Source: Methyloversatilis discipulorum (GTDB taxonomy: Bacteria > Pseudomonadota > Gammaproteobacteria > Burkholderiales > Rhodocyclaceae). Taken from it: DNA of 64,000 nucleotides. The stretch is from assembly GCF_000385375.1 (NCBI RefSeq), contig NZ_ARVV01000001.1, positions 62,001 to 126,000 on the forward strand, written 5' to 3'. Every line of letters begins with the position of its first letter. Within the stretch, counting starts at the first letter, position 1. This document shows, piece after piece, positions 45,669 to 54,712 of this stretch. A program made the translations under genes and the position numbers. The notes beneath the pieces are model-generated. The model was not told where the DNA came from. It did no database searches and saw only the letters and a list, made by a program, of their open reading frames with translations.

Positions 45669-46556
45669 TCAGCGCCGGCCCACCCACAGCACGCCGGCGA
45701 TCACCAGCACGGTGCCGGCGATCTGCAGTGCCGACACCGGTTCGGCCAGCATCCACCAGGCGAGGAAGACGGTGATGACAGGGCCGGTGCTGCCGACCAG
45801 CGCCGCGGTCTGCGCACCCATGCGGCGGATCGCCGCCGACTGCAGGAACACCGGCAGCACGGTCGAGAACAGTGCCATCGCCACTGCCAGCCACAGCACC
45901 GGCGCCGGCTGTGCCAGCGCGTCGAGCGGGCGCACGGCGACGAAGTGCAGGCTGACCGCCACCGTCGACACCAGCGTCGCGAGCGCCGAAAAGCGCGTCG
46001 CGCCGAGCTTGCGTATCGGCGCCGCGGCACCGGTCAGGTAGATGGCGAAGCTGAGCGAGGAGCCGAACACCAGCGCGCAGCCCAGCGCGATGGTCGCTGC
46101 CTCGCCGCTCACTTCGATGTCGTGCACCACGGCCAGCGCGATGCCGCCGTAGCAGAGCAGGCTGGCGACGATTTCGCGCCGCGTGATGCGGCGGCCGTGC
46201 GCCATCCAGCCAATCAGCAGCGTCAGCGTCGGGTAGGTGAACAGCACCAGCCGTTCCAGACCGGCGGAAATGTAGAGCAGGCCATAGAAATCCAGCATGC
46301 TGGCACCGTAGTAGCCGAACAGGCCGAGCACCGTGACGGTCGCCCAGTCGCGGGCGCTGAGCGGCGCGCCGCGCCGCGCTTCGCGCCAAGCCACGACGAC
46401 GAAGACGGGGGCGGCCAGCAGCATGCGCAGCGCCACCAGCGTCACCGGATCGACGCCGTGTGGATAGGCGAGCTTGGCCAGGATGGCCTTCAGCGAAAAG
46501 CCGGCCGATGCGATGACGGCGAGCCAGATGCCGAGGCGCGCGTCGGCGCTGCTCAC
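45669..46556 (-). CDS. EamA/DMT-family transporter
   Basis: 295 residues, ten helices in two EamA repeats. It starts at a GTG that overlaps the stop of the ATPase gene (TAGTG). The C-terminal repeat includes STGPVITVFLAWWMLAEPVS. The substrate of this drug/metabolite exporter family member cannot be inferred. Confidence 0.85.
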   Translation of the reverse strand: MSSADARLGIWLAVIASAGFSLKAILAKLAYPHGVDPVTLVALRMLLAAPVFVVVAWREARRGAPLSARDWATVTVLGLFGYYGASMLDFYGLLYISAGLERLVLFTYPTLTLLIGWMAHGRRITRREIVASLLCYGGIALAVVHDIEVSGEAATIALGCALVFGSSLSFAIYLTGAAAPIRKLGATRFSALATLVSTVAVSLHFVAVRPLDALAQPAPVLWLAVAMALFSTVLPVFLQSAAIRRMGAQTAALVGSTGPVITVFLAWWMLAEPVSALQIAGTVLVIAGVLWVGRR

Positions 46557-48085
46557 TATTTTCGTCGTCCGCCGAGGATGGAACCGAGCACGCCGCGCAC
46601 GATTTCGCGGCCGATCGAGCTGGCGACGGTGCGCGCCACCGTCTTGGCGGCGGTCTGGGCCAGACCGTCACGCTGGCCGCCGCGCGGGCCGGTCGAGCCG
46701 AACACCAGATCCTGCAGCCCGCCGAGCAGGCCGCCGTCACCGGCTGGCGCGTTGGTCGCACCGGGTTGTGCGCCCGGCACAGGCTTGCCGGTGGCGACCG
46801 GATTCGCGTTCACTGCAGCGGCCAGCATCTCGTAGGCGGACTCGCGGTCCAGCGTCTGTTCGTAGCGGCCGCGCATCGGTGAGTGCTGGATCATCGCGCT
46901 GCGCTCGTCCGCGGTCAGCGGGCCGAGGCGGGATGCCGGCGGCAGCACGAAGGCGCGCTCGACCATAGACGGCCGGCCCTTCTCGTCGAGGAAGGACACC
47001 AGCGCTTCGCCGGTGCCCAGTTCGAGGATGGCCTGTTCGGCGTCGAATTTGGGGTTCTGCCGCATGGTCTGGGCAGCGGTCTTGACCGCTTTCTGGTCGC
47101 GCGGCGTGAACGCGCGCAGCGCGTGCTGCACCCGGTTGCCGAGCTGGGCGAGCACCGAATCGGGCACGTCCAGCGGGTTCTGCGTCACGAAATAGACGCC
47201 GACGCCCTTTGAGCGGATCAGCCGCACCACCTGTTCGATCTTTTCCAGCAGCGCCGGCGGCGCCTCGTTGAACAGCAGGTGGGCTTCGTCGAAGAAGAAC
47301 ACCAGCTTGGGCTTGTCCATGTCGCCCACTTCCGGCAGCTGTTCGAACAGTTCGGCCAGCAGCCACAGCAGGAAGGTGGAGTAGAGCTTGGGCGAGTTGT
47401 ACAGGCGGTCAGCGGCCAGGATGTTGATGGTGCCGCGGCCGTGCTCGTCGAAGGTCATCAGGTCGGCGATGTCCAGCATCGGTTCGCCGAAGAAGCGGTC
47501 GGCGCCCTGCTCCTCGAGCTGCAGCAGGCCGCGCTGGATGGCGCCGATCGACGCGGTCGAGATGTTGCCGTACTGGGTCTTGAACTGCGCCGCGTTGTCG
47601 CCGACGTGCTGTACCAGCGCGCGCAGGTCCTTCATGTCGAGCAGCAGCAGGCCGTGGTCGTCGGCCACCTTGAACACGATGGTGAGCACGCCCGCCTGCG
47701 TTTCGTTCAGACCGAGCAGACGGGCCAGCAGCAGCGGGCCCATGTCGCTGACGGTGGCGCGGATCGGGTGGCCGGATTCGCCGAACACGTCCCAGAAGCA
47801 GACCGGGCTCGGGTAGGGCACGAAATCGGTGATGCCCAGCATGTCGAGGCGCTGCTGCAGCTTCGGGCTGACGGTGCCGGCCGCAGCCATGCCCGAGAGG
47901 TCGCCCTTCACGTCGGCCATGAACACCGGAGTACCTATATAGGAGAAGCGTTCGGCCAGCGACTGCAGCGTGACGGTCTTGCCGGTGCCGGTGGCGCCGG
48001 TGATGAGCCCGTGGCGGTTGGCCATATTCGGCAGCAGGGCGAGCGAGAGGTCGCCGGCGCGGGCGATGTGGAGCGGTTCGGCCAT
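46556..48085 (-). CDS. HerA-like ATPase, DUF853 family
   Basis: 509 residues. Walker A is [14 protein letters not shown] (28-41) and Walker B is [34 protein letters not shown] and FTPRDQKAV are typical of the YjgR/DUF853 group of HerA-FtsK ATPases. The C-terminal Gly-rich linker and [13 protein letters not shown] tail are also family-like. Its biological role is unknown; it is not next to nurA. Confidence 0.9.
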   Translation of the reverse strand: MAEPLHIARAGDLSLALLPNMANRHGLITGATGTGKTVTLQSLAERFSYIGTPVFMADVKGDLSGMAAAGTVSPKLQQRLDMLGITDFVPYPSPVCFWDVFGESGHPIRATVSDMGPLLLARLLGLNETQAGVLTIVFKVADDHGLLLLDMKDLRALVQHVGDNAAQFKTQYGNISTASIGAIQRGLLQLEEQGADRFFGEPMLDIADLMTFDEHGRGTINILAADRLYNSPKLYSTFLLWLLAELFEQLPEVGDMDKPKLVFFFDEAHLLFNEAPPALLEKIEQVVRLIRSKGVGVYFVTQNPLDVPDSVLAQLGNRVQHALRAFTPRDQKAVKTAAQTMRQNPKFDAEQAILELGTGEALVSFLDEKGRPSMVERAFVLPPASRLGPLTADERSAMIQHSPMRGRYEQTLDRESAYEMLAAAVNANPVATGKPVPGAQPGATNAPAGDGGLLGGLQDLVFGSTGPRGGQRDGLAQTAAKTVARTVASSIGREIVRGVLGSILGGRRK

Positions 48086-48182
48086 GGCTTCTTCCTCGGA
48101 GGGGATGGCGCGATGCTACCAGCGCAGCGTCCGGCGGACAGTGCGGAAAACCGACGGTGAGCGCCCTTCGCGATGCAATGGC

Positions 48183-49802
48183 CTAGGATGCGAAGCGGTA
48201 CTGCGACTTGCCGGCGCGCTTGGCTTCGTACATCGCCTCGTCGGCACGGCGCATCAATGCTTCCGGTGCGTCTGCCCGGGAGTCGGTGTAGGCGATGCCG
48301 ACACTGGCGCCGATCTGCACCGGCTGGTTGCCGCCGGCGTCTATCGGCCGTGCCAGTGCGCTGACGATCTTGGCGGCGATGAAGCGCGCGGTGTCCGGGC
48401 TTTCCAGCGCGCACAGCACGACGACGAACTCGTCGCCGCCCAGCCGCGCGACCAGATCGGTGCGCCGCACGACGGCTTCGAGCTGTCGGGCGACCCAGCT
48501 GAGCACGCGGTCGCCGGCTTCGTGGCCCTGCGTGTCATTCACCTGCTTGAAGCCGTCGAGATCGACCAGCATCAGCGCCAGACCGCTGCCGTGCAGGCTT
48601 TCCAGCGCGCTGCTGAGCCGGTGCTCGATGCCGCGCCGGTTCAGCAGACCGGTCAGCGGGTCGCGCTCGGCCATCGCCAGCGCGCTCGCCTCGGCGCGCT
48701 TGCGTTCGGTCACGTCGTTGGCGATGCCCTGCAGCAGGCCGTCGGGCAGAGGGTTGAGCACGACGTGCAGCCAGAGCACGCCCGATTCGCCGTACTGCAC
48801 GCCGAAATCGGCCGAGGTCGGACGCTGGTCGCTCAGTGCGCGCACCATCAGCGTGTCGAGCCGTGACGAAGCGTCGCCGAGCAGGGTGCCCAGCGCATAG
48901 CTGCGATCGCTGCCTTCGCGCGCCGGCAGTCGCAGCTTGGCCGCCAGCCAGGGGTTCCAGTCGTGCAGGCGACCGGCATTGTCGACGGTGAAGATGCCCG
49001 TTTCCGCGCTCTCGAAGATGAGCCTGAACTTGCGCTCGGATGCCTCGAGCTGTGCCCGCGTATCGCGCTCGGCGGCGAGCAGGTCGTCCATCCGCGTGAT
49101 CAGCGCATTGACGTCGCCGGCCAGCCGGCCGATCTCGTCGCCGGCGTGTCCGGTCGGTACCGAAACATGCTTGCCGACACCGATTTCGAGGTGATGCAGG
49201 TCGTCCGACAGCTTCTTCACCGGGCGCGTGAATACGTTCAGCACCACCCAGGCAACCGACAGCACGACGAACACCAGCTCGATCAGCAGGATGATGGCGA
49301 TGAAACGCGAATAGGAACCCGCAGCCTGTGCGATCTTCGAACTGGCCGGCCACAACCTCAGCTCGCCGACCTGCTGGTCGGGCGAGAACGGCGAGGTCAG
49401 CGGGCGGACCAGCACCGGCAGCCGCAGCACGCCTGCCTCGGTGTCGGCCTCGCCCACCGACGCCAGCACGTGGTCGGCTTCGGTGATGACGACGCGGGCG
49501 ACCGCATCGTTGAGCAGCAGGCCCTGGGCCACCTCGTTCGCCAGTTGTTCGTCGCGCGCGAAGGCAGCGACGCTGGCGGTGCGTTCGACGGTGGCCATCA
49601 GCTCGGCCAGCTGCCGCTGCATCCGCTCCCGTTCTTCCCGGCCGACCATGACGGTACTGGCCAGCGCGACCAGAACGCCGACCAGACCGCCGAAGAACAG
49701 CATCAGCAGCATGGTCCGCCAGACCACGCTGGTCTGCAGCCGGCGCGGCGAGTGCGCTGCGTCGGGCGTGTCGGGCGGGCGGGAAGCCGGTTCAGTACTC
49801 AA
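48183..49802 (-). CDS. membrane diguanylate cyclase (HAMP-PAS-GGDEF)
   Basis: 539 residues, TTG start at 49802 (uncertain). Helix at about 28-50, periplasmic domain to about 165, second helix at 167-190, HAMP, PAS (FRLIFESAETGIFTVDNAGR) and GGDEF (LVARLGGDEFVVVL, active site GGDEF; DLDGFKQVNDTQGHEAGD). It makes cyclic di-GMP. The periplasmic domain could read the binding protein encoded immediately upstream. Confidence 0.9.
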   Translation of the reverse strand: MSTEPASRPPDTPDAAHSPRRLQTSVVWRTMLLMLFFGGLVGVLVALASTVMVGREERERMQRQLAELMATVERTASVAAFARDEQLANEVAQGLLLNDAVARVVITEADHVLASVGEADTEAGVLRLPVLVRPLTSPFSPDQQVGELRLWPASSKIAQAAGSYSRFIAIILLIELVFVVLSVAWVVLNVFTRPVKKLSDDLHHLEIGVGKHVSVPTGHAGDEIGRLAGDVNALITRMDDLLAAERDTRAQLEASERKFRLIFESAETGIFTVDNAGRLHDWNPWLAAKLRLPAREGSDRSYALGTLLGDASSRLDTLMVRALSDQRPTSADFGVQYGESGVLWLHVVLNPLPDGLLQGIANDVTERKRAEASALAMAERDPLTGLLNRRGIEHRLSSALESLHGSGLALMLVDLDGFKQVNDTQGHEAGDRVLSWVARQLEAVVRRTDLVARLGGDEFVVVLCALESPDTARFIAAKIVSALARPIDAGGNQPVQIGASVGIAYTDSRADAPEALMRRADEAMYEAKRAGKSQYRFAS

Positions 49803-50226
49803 GGAGCAGCACCACCCGGACGCGCTTGTCCACCCGCGCGGCGTCGATGTAGCCGATCGCGCCGCGCTCGGCCGCGACGCGTCTCAGCACCGACTCGGCG
49901 TCGTCGATCTGCTCCGGCGGCTGGGTCCGTCCGGAGAATTTCAGGCGCGCCCAATAGGCGCTGATCTCGTTCATTTCACGATTGACCAGTGCGCGGTAGA
50001 AGTCCGCGCGCAACGATTTCGTATCCAGCACGACGGCGGGTGTGCCGGACGGCAGGTGCTTGATGCGACCGAGGAACAGATGGCTCACTTCCTCCCGGCT
50101 CAGGCTGTCCACCCCGCTTGAGGGGTGCACGATGACCGCCAGCGTTTCCGCACGCGCCCATCCGCTCACGAACGCAAGTACGAGCGTGAGCAGGGTTCGT
50201 CGGGTGAACAAATGCATCAGCGGCAT
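49792..50226 (-). CDS. periplasmic phosphate-binding-like (PstS-like) protein
   Basis: 144 residues with a signal peptide (LFTRRTLLTLVLAFVSGWARA). It resembles half of a PstS-type binding protein: VIVHPSSGVDSLSREEVSHLFLGRIKHLPSG and the closing GAIGYIDAARVD. These short forms often sit beside membrane diguanylate cyclases. Its end overlaps the cyclase start by 11 bases and its start overlaps the upstream porin-like gene (ATGA). Confidence 0.75.
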   Translation of the reverse strand: MPLMHLFTRRTLLTLVLAFVSGWARAETLAVIVHPSSGVDSLSREEVSHLFLGRIKHLPSGTPAVVLDTKSLRADFYRALVNREMNEISAYWARLKFSGRTQPPEQIDDAESVLRRVAAERGAIGYIDAARVDKRVRVVLLLEY

Positions 50227-51455
50227 CAGAAGACGAAATCCAGCACGACGGTGAACAGCGTCAGACTGGCATCGCGGACCGGCAGGCCGCTGGGGGTGAT
50301 CAGTATCGACGACGATGAGGCATTGATCTTTTCGATTTGTACCTTCAAGGCGTAATCGGTGGCGAAGTCATAACGCACACCGGCGCCGAAAGTGCGCTGA
50401 TTCATCGTCAGCCGGTCGACGACGCGGTCGTAGACGACCTGCAGCGCAGCCGCCGGAGCCGGCAGCGTCAGCGCACTGTCGTCCGGTTCGAAGGAGATGC
50501 GTCCCCAGGTCAGATAGGGCTTCCACGCGCCGATGCGATAGCCGGCGACCACGCTCGAACCCCAGCCGGAGTAGCGCGGAAACTGCGAGAAGGTCTCGCG
50601 CGCGAGTATGCCCTGCAGCGACCACGGGCCGTTCTCGTAGCGCGCGCTGAGACCGGCGAAGGTGATGTGGTGAGAAGTCTGTATCTGCGATGCCCGCAAC
50701 TGCGCCTGCGCCAGCGGTACCGACGCCAGCGCATCGCGCAGTTCCACCAGCGAACGGTCGCCGCGCGCATGAATGTCTGCCCAGGCCGCCTTCAGCGTCA
50801 GCGTGTCGCTCGCCCATTCGATCGTCGCGCCCACGGTGGTCGCGTCGTCCTGCGTCACCCGCTGGCCGTACAGGTAGAAGTCGCCGCGCGACTGCCCGCC
50901 ATACACCTTGACGCTGCCCAGACCGTCGCCGATCGGCGTGCGCAGCGTGAGGTCGGCGCCGTCGAAGCGGTCCTGCGTCACCACGCCGTACACTTCGGTC
51001 GGCGGCCGCGCCGCGGTGTAGGCATAGCCGACGTGGCGCGAATCGCCTTCGAGGTAGATGTCGGCGCCGAGCCGTCCGGCACGCAGTTCCAGCCAGTCGG
51101 TCGGGGCGTAGCGCACGAAGCCCCAGCTCAGCATGGGTGCCCAGTTGCCTTCACTGTTCAGGCGACTGACCGCCTGTATCGTCGTCGACCAGCGCGGATT
51201 GAAGGTGGCGCTCGCCTGCAGGCCGATGCGGGTGTCCAGACGGAAGCCGAGCTTGTCACCCTCGATGCCGCCGGCCTGTTCGAGATCGCGCCGATAGACG
51301 ACGTCCTCCTGGCTGTGATAGCCGGCGCCCAGCGTGCCGAAGCCGCCGAAATGCCACAACGGTTCGCTGGCCGGGTCGTCCGCCAGCGCGCCGCTGCTGG
51401 CACTGATGGCCAGCAGAGCGATCAGAAGTCTTGTAGTTGTCACGATTGCATTCAC
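50226..51455 (-). CDS. outer-membrane porin-like protein
   Basis: About 409 residues from a GTG (51455), with a signal peptide (LLIALLAISASSGALA). The body alternates polar and aromatic residues as in beta-barrels (FGGFGTLGAGYHSQEDVVYR; WSTTIQAVSRLNS; WGFVRYAPTDWLELRAGRLG) and ends VVLDFVF with a terminal Phe. The substrate is unknown. It is the first gene of a three-gene operon with the binding protein and the cyclase. Confidence 0.75.
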   Translation of the reverse strand: MNAIVTTTRLLIALLAISASSGALADDPASEPLWHFGGFGTLGAGYHSQEDVVYRRDLEQAGGIEGDKLGFRLDTRIGLQASATFNPRWSTTIQAVSRLNSEGNWAPMLSWGFVRYAPTDWLELRAGRLGADIYLEGDSRHVGYAYTAARPPTEVYGVVTQDRFDGADLTLRTPIGDGLGSVKVYGGQSRGDFYLYGQRVTQDDATTVGATIEWASDTLTLKAAWADIHARGDRSLVELRDALASVPLAQAQLRASQIQTSHHITFAGLSARYENGPWSLQGILARETFSQFPRYSGWGSSVVAGYRIGAWKPYLTWGRISFEPDDSALTLPAPAAALQVVYDRVVDRLTMNQRTFGAGVRYDFATDYALKVQIEKINASSSSILITPSGLPVRDASLTLFTVVLDFVF

Positions 51456-51583
51456 CCGCCGGCCACGGGAGCCGGAAAATTCCCATTCGGAATTAACGGA
51501 GTCCCGCGCAACGCTCTTGAGCCCGTCATCGGCGCTCTCGATTAAAATCGCCGCTTGCACATTTCCAACGGACGTCTTCTTTC

Positions 51584-52312
51584 ATGGCCGGTCATTCCAA
51601 GTGGGCCAACATCCAGCATCGCAAGGGTCGTCAGGACGCCAAGCGGGGCAAGGTGTTCACCAAGCTGATCAAGGAAATCACCGTGGCAGCCCGCATGGGC
51701 GGCAGTGATCCCAATTTCAATCCGCGCCTGCGCATGGCTGTGGACAAGGCGAAGGGCGAAAACATGCCCGGCGACAACATCGATCGCGCCATCAAGCGCG
51801 GTACCGGTGAGCTCGACGGGGCAAGCTACGAGGAAATCCGCTACGAAGGGTACGGCATCGGGGGTGCTGCTGTCATGGTCGACTGCCTGACCGACAATCG
51901 CACCCGCACCGTCGCCGACGTACGCCATGCCTTCTCCAAGTATGGCGGCAACCTCGGCACCGACGGCTCGGTGGCTTTCATGTTCAAGCACTGCGGCCAG
52001 TTCATCTTCGCTCCGGGCACCTCCGAGGACGCGCTGATGGAAGCGGCGCTGGAAGCCGGCGCCGAGGACGTGCTCACCAATGACGACGGCTCGATCGAGG
52101 TGCTCAGTCCGCCAGCCGACTTCGTTGCGGTCAAGGACGCGCTGGAAAAGGCCGGCTTCAAGGCCGAATTCGCCGAAGTGACGATGAAGCCGCTGAACGA
52201 AAGCCCGCTGGCCGGCGACGACGCAGTGAAGATGCAGAAACTGCTGGACGTGCTGGACAGCCTGGACGACGTGCAGGAGGTCTACACCACCGCGGTGATG
52301 GACGAAGAGTAA
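51584..52312 (+). CDS. yebC: YebC/PmpR-family translation or transcription factor
   Basis: 242 residues, [20 protein letters not shown] at the start, then [20 protein letters not shown] and [20 protein letters not shown], all invariant features of the family. Members relieve ribosome stalling or act as regulators. The usual downstream ruvCAB genes are absent here. Confidence 0.95.
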   Translation: MAGHSKWANIQHRKGRQDAKRGKVFTKLIKEITVAARMGGSDPNFNPRLRMAVDKAKGENMPGDNIDRAIKRGTGELDGASYEEIRYEGYGIGGAAVMVDCLTDNRTRTVADVRHAFSKYGGNLGTDGSVAFMFKHCGQFIFAPGTSEDALMEAALEAGAEDVLTNDDGSIEVLSPPADFVAVKDALEKAGFKAEFAEVTMKPLNESPLAGDDAVKMQKLLDVLDSLDDVQEVYTTAVMDEE

Positions 52313-52380
52313 AGTCGTCAGGGGTAAGGTCGCCAGGGGCTTTCGCCCAGGATGTTTCGCATAGTCACCGGAGAACGCCG

Positions 52381-52698
52381 ATGCTGCTCACCACCACGCC
52401 CACGCTCGAAGGCCGGCCCATCCGCCAGTACCACGGCGTGGTCACCGGCGAAGCCATCATCGGCGCCAACATCTTCAAGGACCTGTTCGCCAGCATCCGC
52501 AATGTGGTCGGCGGCCGCGCCGGCGCCTACGAAAGCACGCTGGCCGACGCGCGCGACGCGGCGATGCAGGAAATGAGCGAGGCGGCGGCGAAGCTGGGCG
52601 CCAACGCGGTGGTCGGCATCGACATCGACTACGAAGTGCTGGGCGCCGACAACGGCATGCTGATGGTGTGCGTGAGCGGTACCGCGGTCAGTACGTGA
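52381..52698 (+). CDS. YbjQ-family (UPF0145) protein
   Basis: 105 residues with [39 protein letters not shown] and [16 protein letters not shown], the conserved core of the YbjQ/DUF74 family that forms pentameric rings. Function unknown. Confidence 0.88.
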   Translation: MLLTTTPTLEGRPIRQYHGVVTGEAIIGANIFKDLFASIRNVVGGRAGAYESTLADARDAAMQEMSEAAAKLGANAVVGIDIDYEVLGADNGMLMVCVSGTAVST

Positions 52699-52710
52699 CG
52701 CGCCGCACGA

Positions 52711-52738
52711 TTGACAAACCTGCCTGATTCGCCAGAAT
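52711..52738 (+). promoter_or_regulatory. metX promoter
   Basis: TTGACA (52711-52716) is a perfect -35. CAGAAT (52733-52738) is a 4-of-6 -10 after a 16-base spacer. Transcription would begin near 52745, just before the riboswitch. Confidence 0.7.
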
Positions 52739-52759
52739 GCAGGCAGTTTCCCCTGTTTC

Positions 52760-52848
52760 ATGGCGCCGATTTGTCTCAGCTTGCGGGCGCCCGGGTTCCT
52801 CCGGCGGTGTGCTGCCGGGCCTCCCTTACAAATTCGGCTAAAGCGAGG
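52760..52848 (+). promoter_or_regulatory. SAM-II-like riboswitch aptamer with inserted hairpin
   Basis: Conserved SAM-II elements occur in order: P1 arm GGCGCC (52762-52767), GATTTG (52768-52773), GCTTGC (52779-52784), P1 arm GGCGCC (52786-52791), then ACAAATTCGGCTAAAGC (52828-52844) with the invariant GCTAAA that pairs back into the loop. Between the second P1 arm and the last block, about 35 extra bases are inserted. They include the hairpin CCGGCGGTGTGCTGCCGG (52801-52818). SAM-II (SAM-alpha) riboswitches control methionine genes such as metX. Confidence 0.7.
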
Positions 52849-52850
52849 GC

Positions 52851-52885
52851 GAACCCGGTCCTGGCTTTGGTCAACCGGGTTTTTT
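52851..52885 (+). terminator. intrinsic terminator of the metX leader
   Basis: AACCCGGT (52852-52859) and ACCGGGTT (about 52874-52881) form a stem followed by TTTTTT, immediately before the ATG at 52887. The 5' arm plus preceding G (GAACCCGG, 52851-52858) is perfectly complementary to CCGGGTTC at 52791-52798 in the inserted aptamer segment. Terminator and antiterminator are therefore mutually exclusive. Confidence 0.8.
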
Positions 52886-52886
52886 C

Positions 52887-54029
52887 ATGGCCAACGAAAT
52901 ATCCATCCCTGAAGACAGCGTCGGCATCGTCAGCCCGCTGTGCGCGCGTTTCGACACGCCGCTGACGCTGAAGAGCGGCGCCGTACTGCCGGGTTTCGAG
53001 CTGATGTACGAAACCTATGGCGAACTGAACGCCGCCCGCTCGAACGCCGTGCTGGTCTGTCCGGCACTGTCCGGTCACCATCACGCGGCCGGCATCCACG
53101 CTGACGCGCCGAAGAACACCGGCTGGTGGGACAACCTGATCGGCCCGGGCAAGCCGCTCGATACGCGCAAGTTCTTCGTCATCAGCGTCAACAATCTCGG
53201 CGGCTGCCACGGCTCGACCGGCCCGATGAGCACCAATCCGGAAACCGGCAAGCCCTGGGGGGCGGATTTCCCGGTGGTGACGGTGGAGGACTGGGTGGCG
53301 GCGCAGTCATTGCTGGCCGACCGCCTCGGCATCGACTGCTGGGCGGCCATCATCGGCGGCAGCCTGGGCGGCATGCAGGCGATGGCGTGGTCCATCCATC
53401 TGCCGGCGCGCGTGCGCCATGCGCTGGTGATCGCGTCGGCACCCAAGCTGACGGCGCAGAACATCGCGTTCAACGAGGTGGCGCGCCAGGCCATCATCAC
53501 CGACCCGGATTTCCACGGCGGCCACTTCTACGAGCACAACACGCTGCCGCGTCGCGGTCTGCGGCTGGCGCGCATGCTGGGTCACATCACCTACCAGTCG
53601 GACGACCTGATGGCCGAGAAATTCGGACGCCGGCTGCGCGAGGGCGGACGCAAGTTCAGTTTCGAGGTCGAGTTCGAGGTCGAGTCCTATCTGCGCTACC
53701 AAGGTGACAAGTTCGCTGGCAGCTTTGACGCCAATACCTATCTGCTGGCCACTCGCGCGCTCGATTACTTCGACCCGGCGCACGACGCCGGCGGCGATCT
53801 GGCAAACGCCTTCGCGCCGGCCACGGCCGACTACCTGCTGGTGTCCTTCTCGACCGACTGGCGCTTCGCGCCGTCGCGCTCGCGCGAAATCGTCGATGCG
53901 CTGATGCGCAAGGGGCGCAACGTGAGCTATGCGGAGATCGAATCGTCGGCCGGCCACGATTCCTTCCTGCTCGACGATCCGCACTACCACGCAGTACTGC
54001 GTGCATATTTCGACAACATCACGGTGTGA
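52887..54029 (+). CDS. metX: homoserine O-acyltransferase
   Basis: 380 residues, alpha/beta hydrolase fold: [41 protein letters not shown] (nucleophile Ser in GGSLGG), [11 protein letters not shown] (catalytic His) with an acidic residue before it. It activates homoserine for methionine synthesis; acetyl versus succinyl donor cannot be decided by eye. It is followed by metW, 13 bases away, and controlled by the upstream riboswitch and terminator. Confidence 0.95.
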   Translation: MANEISIPEDSVGIVSPLCARFDTPLTLKSGAVLPGFELMYETYGELNAARSNAVLVCPALSGHHHAAGIHADAPKNTGWWDNLIGPGKPLDTRKFFVISVNNLGGCHGSTGPMSTNPETGKPWGADFPVVTVEDWVAAQSLLADRLGIDCWAAIIGGSLGGMQAMAWSIHLPARVRHALVIASAPKLTAQNIAFNEVARQAIITDPDFHGGHFYEHNTLPRRGLRLARMLGHITYQSDDLMAEKFGRRLREGGRKFSFEVEFEVESYLRYQGDKFAGSFDANTYLLATRALDYFDPAHDAGGDLANAFAPATADYLLVSFSTDWRFAPSRSREIVDALMRKGRNVSYAEIESSAGHDSFLLDDPHYHAVLRAYFDNITV

Positions 54030-54042
54030 GGCGGGTACCGAC

Positions 54043-54645
54043 ATGACTGCACTGGACGGACGCATAGACTACGACGTGATCGCCGGCTGGGTGAGCCCGG
54101 GCGCGCGCGTACTCGACCTCGGCTGCGGCGACGGCGCGCTGCTGCGCCACCTGAAGGACAGCCGCGGCGCCAGCGGCTACGGCGTCGAGATCGACATCGA
54201 GCGCGTGATCAGCTGCATGCGCAACGGCATCAACGTGCTGCAGATCGACCTGGAGAAGGGCCTGTACGACTTCGTCGACCAGAGCTTCGACCTGGTCATC
54301 ATTTCGAACGCGCTGCAGACCCTGCACCGCACCGAAAAGCTGTTGACCGAAATGCTGCGCGTCGGCCGCGAGGCCGTCGTGAGCTTCCCGAACTTCGCGT
54401 TCTGGAAGCACCGCATGGCCATCATGGACGGCCACATGCCGGTGTCCGACCGCCTGCCCTACCAGTGGTACGACACGCCCAACGTCCGCTTCTTCACCAT
54501 CGCCGACTTCGAGGCGCTGTGCGAAAAGCTGGGCATCGAGATCCGTGAGCGACTGGTGCTCGACGACGCAGGACAGCCGGTGCAGGACGAGCCGAACTTT
54601 CTCGGCAGTTTTGCGCTGTACAGATTGGGAGGGGCTAGAGGCTAG
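54043..54645 (+). CDS. metW: methionine biosynthesis protein MetW
   Basis: 200 residues from the ATG at 54043. Rossmann motif VLDLGCGDGALLRHL, then VEIDIERVISCMRNGINVLQ and SNALQTLHRTEKLL, YQWYDTPNVRFFTIADFE. MetW partners MetX in many proteobacteria. Small methyltransferase-like fold. Confidence 0.95.
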   Translation: MTALDGRIDYDVIAGWVSPGARVLDLGCGDGALLRHLKDSRGASGYGVEIDIERVISCMRNGINVLQIDLEKGLYDFVDQSFDLVIISNALQTLHRTEKLLTEMLRVGREAVVSFPNFAFWKHRMAIMDGHMPVSDRLPYQWYDTPNVRFFTIADFEALCEKLGIEIRERLVLDDAGQPVQDEPNFLGSFALYRLGGARG

Positions 54646-54712
54646 GGGTCAGGGGAAGCATGCGGGCGGCTTCTCCGCCCGGATTCGCTAGCCCCTAGCC
54701 TCTCCTCCCTGG
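54628..54712. terminator. large palindrome between convergent metW and ampG-like genes
   Basis: GGGGCTAGAGGCTAGGGGTC on the left and GCTAGCCCCTAGCCTCTCC on the right form long complementary arms around an internal GGGCGGCTTCTCCGCCC hairpin. It covers the last codons of both genes and probably ends transcription in both directions. Confidence 0.65.
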
